64,000 nucleotides of DNA from JAWHQP01 sp032586195 (lineage in GTDB: Bacteria > Pseudomonadota > Gammaproteobacteria > Enterobacterales > Pasteurellaceae), in assembly GCA_032586195.1 (NCBI GenBank), contig JAWHQP010000001.1, positions 1 to 64,000 of the forward strand, written 5' to 3'. Both the position numbers and the translations under genes were made by a program. Of the stretch, positions 60,695 to 64,000 are shown piece by piece. Position 1 is the stretch's first letter. The number at the start of each line of letters is the position of its first letter. The notes under the pieces are model-generated. The model had not been told where the DNA came from. It did not search any database and saw only the letters and a program-made list of their open reading frames with translations.

Positions 60695-62397
60695 GAGAAT
60701 GTATCGGGTAAAACAATTTTAACTTCTGTGCCGCCATTGGGGCGGTTTTCTATGGTTAGTCTGGCGTGTAATTGCTGACTGCGTTCCTGCATAATATTCA
60801 AGCCGTAGTGACCTTCCGGTTCCTGCAGACTTGGAATACCCTTGCCGTTATCCCGCACCAGCAGTTCGTTTTCGCCGTCGTCGTTGGTATGCGCGATGAC
60901 CTCAATCAGTGTGCCTTGCGAATGCTTAATCGCATTCAACACCGCCTCCCGTACGATCTGCAGGGCGTGTACCAGTTGTTGCGGATTGAAAATCTGTGAC
61001 GGCAGCGAGCAATCCACCACCATTTGCATGTCGGTTTGATTACGCAGCGAATCGATGGCTTGTTCGAGAGCTAATTGTAAATTGGCTTCCTGAATGGTCA
61101 AGCGGAAAGTGGATAATAATTCGCGCAATTGGGTGTAGCCGTCGCTCAGCGCCTGTTCAAACTCCTTGATGATTGCCAGGCTTTTCGCTTTGGCGTTTTC
61201 GTCGTCTTCGTTCACATTGTGGCGCAGCAATGTGAGCTGAATCCGCAGAAACGCCAGCACCTGCGCCAGAGAATCGTGCAGTTCGCGGGCGATAATGGAA
61301 CGTTCTTCCATAATCAGCAGCTGTTGCTGCTGGCGTTGGTTCTGATTGGAATAAAGCGTTCTGCCGAGCAGCTGGGCGATATTTTCCATAAGACGCGGAT
61401 CGGGGCAAGGCAGGCCCGCTTGCCAACGCAGCACGCCGAGGCAGTTTTCCGGTCCGCCGATATGCTGTTGCTGCCAGTTAAGCGAGTCTGTCGCCTGTCC
61501 GAGAAAAATATTCCATTGGCTTGCTTCAAATAAATTGAGTTCAATCGCTTTAATATGTTCTGCTTCCATCACTTGTTGCAGCACCTTGATCAGCTCGTTA
61601 CGGTTCACTTCGCGTTCACTCAGCTGTTGGGAACATTGATACAACATCGTCAGGGAACGGTTGGTCTGATTCAGCTTCTGGGTTTTTTCGTTCACCTTAT
61701 CTTCTAGATGCATATACAGTTTGTGCAGTTCGGAAGACATATGCGTGAACACCTTGGCGAGATCGCCCAGTTCGTCGGTGCGATCAGTATCCAGCGGAAT
61801 GTGATTAAAGTGCCGCATTTCCACTTGCGTGCTTGCCAGCACCAGTTTTTGCAGCGGCCTAACCACACGGCTGCGCATATACCAGATGGCGTAGGACACC
61901 ACGCCCGCAATCAGCAGCATAGCGACAATAATCACGCCGACCACTACCCGCAGCTTCCATTCGGTGAAACGCTGCAAGGCATACACGAAATTATCCACCT
62001 GTGCCACGTAATTCGGTACATGGATACGATAGGCAGACAGATCATTTTGTCTGGCGTAGGTTTCCATTTGCTGCCAACGGTGCACCAAATTATGATAGGC
62101 TTGCTTTACTTCAGGCGGCGTAATCAGTTGATCTTTCAATGAGGTGAGCGCATTGGAATGCAAGCTGACACGGTAACGGCGCAGATTGAGATCTGTGTCC
62201 TCCGGTTCGTATTCCATGGTATAAATCAAGCGATAAGCCTGCATCCGCAGCGAACCGGCCACATTAATCACCTCGGCGTCGTAGCGGTTGCTGATCATAA
62301 TGGCAAAACTGAAACAGGTAATCATGCCGGCAAGGCCGATAATCATAAACAGATAAATGGCGATGCGGTTGGATACTGAATAACGTTTTACTTTCAC
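60691..62397 (-). CDS. narQ: Nitrate/nitrite sensor histidine kinase NarQ
   Basis: 568 residues. Two membrane helices (~12-35 and ~152-172) flank a periplasmic sensor with the nitrate-binding P-box NVAGSLRMQAYRL (45-57). A HAMP domain (about 173-225), a signalling helix and a GAF-like middle follow. The HisKA_3 motif IARELHDSLAQVL holds the phospho-His, and the ATP-binding domain has DNGKGIPS and GHYGLNIMQER. It signals to NarP/NarL, which is not in this window. Nearby narGHJIK are likely targets. Inner membrane. Confidence 0.92.
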   Translation of the reverse strand: MKVKRYSVSNRIAIYLFMIIGLAGMITCFSFAIMISNRYDAEVINVAGSLRMQAYRLIYTMEYEPEDTDLNLRRYRVSLHSNALTSLKDQLITPPEVKQAYHNLVHRWQQMETYARQNDLSAYRIHVPNYVAQVDNFVYALQRFTEWKLRVVVGVIIVAMLLIAGVVSYAIWYMRSRVVRPLQKLVLASTQVEMRHFNHIPLDTDRTDELGDLAKVFTHMSSELHKLYMHLEDKVNEKTQKLNQTNRSLTMLYQCSQQLSEREVNRNELIKVLQQVMEAEHIKAIELNLFEASQWNIFLGQATDSLNWQQQHIGGPENCLGVLRWQAGLPCPDPRLMENIAQLLGRTLYSNQNQRQQQQLLIMEERSIIARELHDSLAQVLAFLRIQLTLLRHNVNEDDENAKAKSLAIIKEFEQALSDGYTQLRELLSTFRLTIQEANLQLALEQAIDSLRNQTDMQMVVDCSLPSQIFNPQQLVHALQIVREAVLNAIKHSQGTLIEVIAHTNDDGENELLVRDNGKGIPSLQEPEGHYGLNIMQERSQQLHARLTIENRPNGGTEVKIVLPDTFS

Positions 62398-62620
62398 GAC
62401 AAAATCCTTAATTCCGAGCCTTCACAAAACGATAATAACAAGGCAATCGCCGAGGCAGAACAGGTATAAGAGTGGTTTGGCATGTAAGGCGGCTTTTCAT
62501 CCTTAATTTTCTACAATGGCGGGCATTGTATCATTTCCGGAGAAGAATGTGGCAAAGAAAAGTGCGGTGCTGTTTTTTCAGTTTTTAACCGACATTCGGA
62601 TTAATTTGCCGACCGTTCTT

Positions 62621-62975
62621 TTACATTTGCCGTTTCAACCAGTCCAGAAACGCCTTTACCTTTGGATTATGCGGTGTCGCGGTCAGGGCGTAATAACGTT
62701 GCGGGCAAGGGATTTCAGTGTGAGGAAAAGGGGTGATTAATTGTTGATTTTCCAGTAACGGAGCGATGAGTTTTTGGCGTCCCATGACAATGCCGATATG
62801 TCGGGTGGCGGCAATAATGGCGAGATCGGCACGATCGAAAGAAAGATATTTTAATTGCGCGAAGTCCAGATTTTGTCCCGTTTTGTCTGCCCAAAATTGC
62901 CATTCGCTGAATTGTGAATCATACGTCCAGGCCTGGCTGTCATGCAGGAATGTGCAGTGGATTAATTGATTAATA
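62621..62975 (-). pseudogene. dsdC: dsdC remnant (D-serine LysR-type activator, C-terminal third)
   Basis: Reading the minus strand upward from the stop at 62621 gives ~115 uninterrupted residues: CTFLHDSQAWTYDSQFSEW, LSFDRADLAIIAATRHIGIV, MGRQKLIAPLLENQQLITPF, then FLDWLKRQM. This matches the end of DsdC, the LysR-type activator of D-serine deaminase. No start codon context or HTH remains, since the N-terminal ~200 residues are missing. It abuts the dsdA remnant on the other strand. Non-functional as a regulator. Confidence 0.8.
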
Positions 62976-62989
62976 TCTTGATGAAGCCG

Positions 62990-63586
62990 ATGTTTCTCGG
63001 CTATGCCGTGGCGGGCGAACGCTTAAAGCAACAGTTCCAGCAGCAAAATATCGTAGTGGATCGAGATCACCCGCTCTTTGTTTATTTACCTTGCGGTGTA
63101 GGTGGCGGACCGGGCGGTGTCGCTTTTGGGTTAAAACTTGCCTTTGGCGATCACGTTCACTGTATTTTTGCCGAACCGACACATTCGCCTTGTATGCTAT
63201 TGGGTGTTTACACGGGCTTGCACGATAAAATTTCTGTGCAGGATATAGGAATTGATAACATCACCGCAGCAGACGGCCTGGCAGTCGGACGCGCTTCGGG
63301 TTTTGTCGGACGGGCTATGGAACGGTTAATTGACGGTTATTATACGATAGGCGATCAGGGATTATATGATTTACTCGGTTTATTAAACCAAACCGAACAA
63401 ATCAAACTTGAACCTTCCGCCTTAGCCGGTATGGCTGGCGCGGTGCGAATTATTAATGATGAATACCTTACTCGTATAAATTGTAATTCCGAACGACTAC
63501 AAAACGCAACTCACCTTGTCTGGGCAACAGGTGGCGGCATGGTGCCAAAGGAAGAAATGGATAAGTATCTTGCTTTGGGGAAGTAG
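62990..63586 (+). pseudogene. dsdA: dsdA remnant (D-serine dehydratase, C-terminal half)
   Basis: From MFLGYAVAGERLKQQF the sequence follows E. coli DsdA to its end: VYLPCGVGGGPGGVAFGLKL, FAEPTHSPCMLLGVYTGLHD, QDIGIDNITAADGLAVGRAS and HLVWATGGGMVPKEEMDKYL. Only ~198 of ~440 residues remain. The N-terminal half with the PLP-binding lysine is missing, so it cannot deaminate D-serine. An ATG at 62966 extends the frame by eight residues without homology. The phosphate-binding glycine loop (GVGGGPGG) is intact. Confidence 0.88.
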
Positions 63587-63674
63587 GAAGTAAATTGAGA
63601 AAGTGCGGTTGATTTTGACCACATTTTTGTTAACTGTTTGTTTGACAATGGTTAAACTTTGACACACTTGTTTT

Positions 63675-63812
63675 ATGCTAAAACCCATTCCACTCAATAA
63701 AACGCAACGGCAAAACCGACGCTACAAGCGGATTGATTATCTTGACGTCAACGGACGAGCGGCGAGTGCAAAAGTGCTTATTAACAGTTGGCAAATAAGC
63801 GGTCATGTTTGA
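63675..63812 (+). CDS. Small unrecognised ORF (45 aa)
   Basis: A 45-residue basic reading frame (MLKPIPLNKTQRQNRRYKRI, then DYLDVNGRAASAKVLINSWQ) starts in the space after the dsdA remnant. There is no clear ribosome site and no family recognised. It may be a fragment of a larger lost gene or chance. ACAAGCGGA, one base off the second uptake-signal dialect, lies inside. Confidence 0.25.
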   Translation: MLKPIPLNKTQRQNRRYKRIDYLDVNGRAASAKVLINSWQISGHV

Positions 63813-63826
63813 CCACTTTTCTAGTA

Positions 63827-64000
63827 TTATTCTTTTTTTAGGGTTACTAAATATTCTACTAATTCAAATACAGTAGTTGATGGTCCATTCACAGTTTTAG
63901 CTTCCTGATTTGCACGTTTAGCGTTCTCAATGGCAAATTTTAGCTGATCTTTTAATAAAGAAAAAATATCTCGTTTACCTTTTTCATAACCAGTGATATA
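63827..64000 (-). CDS. Unrecognised gene, C-terminal end only
   Basis: The minus strand is open from the right edge to a TAA at 63827. The 57 visible residues, GYEKGKRDIFSLLKDQLKFA, then IENAKRANQEAKTVNGPSTT and VFELVEYLVTLKKE, form charged amphipathic helices. The AT-rich composition and intact frame suggest a real gene whose start lies beyond the window. Family not recognised. Confidence 0.55.
   Translation of the reverse strand, partial: YITGYEKGKRDIFSLLKDQLKFAIENAKRANQEAKTVNGPSTTVFELVEYLVTLKKE

Noticed and set aside
5248..62570. The many AAGTGCGGT copies as a CRISPR-like or satellite array
   Set aside because: They are dispersed single or paired uptake signals with no regular spacing and no cas genes.

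Overview
The window is chromosomal DNA from a gammaproteobacterium of the family Pasteurellaceae. The 9-base uptake signal AAGTGCGGT (Hin-type USS) or its complement occurs again and again, often as inverted pairs that double as terminators. Protein sequences (S10 ribosomal proteins, NarQ, AsnA/AsnC, DusA, LptM, CyaY) are of the Haemophilus/Pasteurella kind. The urease locus, myo-inositol genes and nitrate reductase together suggest a rumen-type member such as Basfia/Mannheimia succiniciproducens or a close relative. That species guess is inference.

Layout. (1) 1-3.4 kb: right end of a myo-inositol catabolic locus (sugar transporter C-terminus, iolC fusion, RpiR regulator). (2) 3.4-5.2 kb: divergent asnC/asnA. 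(3) 5.2-9.0 kb: a decayed region with a LysR remnant facing an amidohydrolase remnant and a frameshifted cupin, then intact carboxymuconolactone decarboxylase-like, SDR and monooxygenase-like genes. (4) 9.0-12.7 kb: dusA, a ClC transporter and periplasmic asparaginase ansB. (5) 12.8-20.6 kb: leftward urease operon (urea transporter, ureABC, then a secreted tannase/feruloyl-esterase-like gene, then ureEFGD). (6) 20.7-26.0 kb: S10 ribosomal operon with a clear promoter and leader, ending at a USS terminator after rpsQ. The spc operon does not follow. (7) 26.1-28.4 kb: an AT-rich cassette with a 19-residue-repeat protein, a frameshift-split two-helix membrane protein and an overlapping unknown gene. 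(8) 28.5-32.6 kb: DUF3298 lipoprotein, mscS, proS. (9) 32.7-42.9 kb: leftward type I restriction-modification island (hsdM frameshifted, rhuM, hsdS, a RloC-like ATPase/anticodon nuclease, a DUF1016 nuclease, hsdR). (10) 43-51.7 kb: alanine/Na+ symporter, gst, lysA-lptM, cyaY-recQ-pdxH, poxB. (11) 51.9-62.4 kb: narGHJI, frameshifted narK, a GNAT gene and narQ. (12) 62.6-64 kb: remnants of dsdC and dsdA, a tiny ORF and an unrecognised gene running off the right edge.

Functional themes. Asparagine is made by AsnA and broken down by exported AnsB. Urea is imported and hydrolysed. Nitrate is sensed by NarQ and respired by NarGHJI. The defence island combines type I restriction with a tRNA-nuclease-like backup, and it carries uptake signals of the other Pasteurellaceae dialect (ACAAGCGGT). 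Erosion is visible: two divergent regulator/enzyme pairs have lost both 5' ends, and four genes (cupin, the cassette membrane protein, hsdM, narK) are each split by what looks like a single missing base.

No rRNA, tRNA, CRISPR array, insertion sequence or prophage was recognised.
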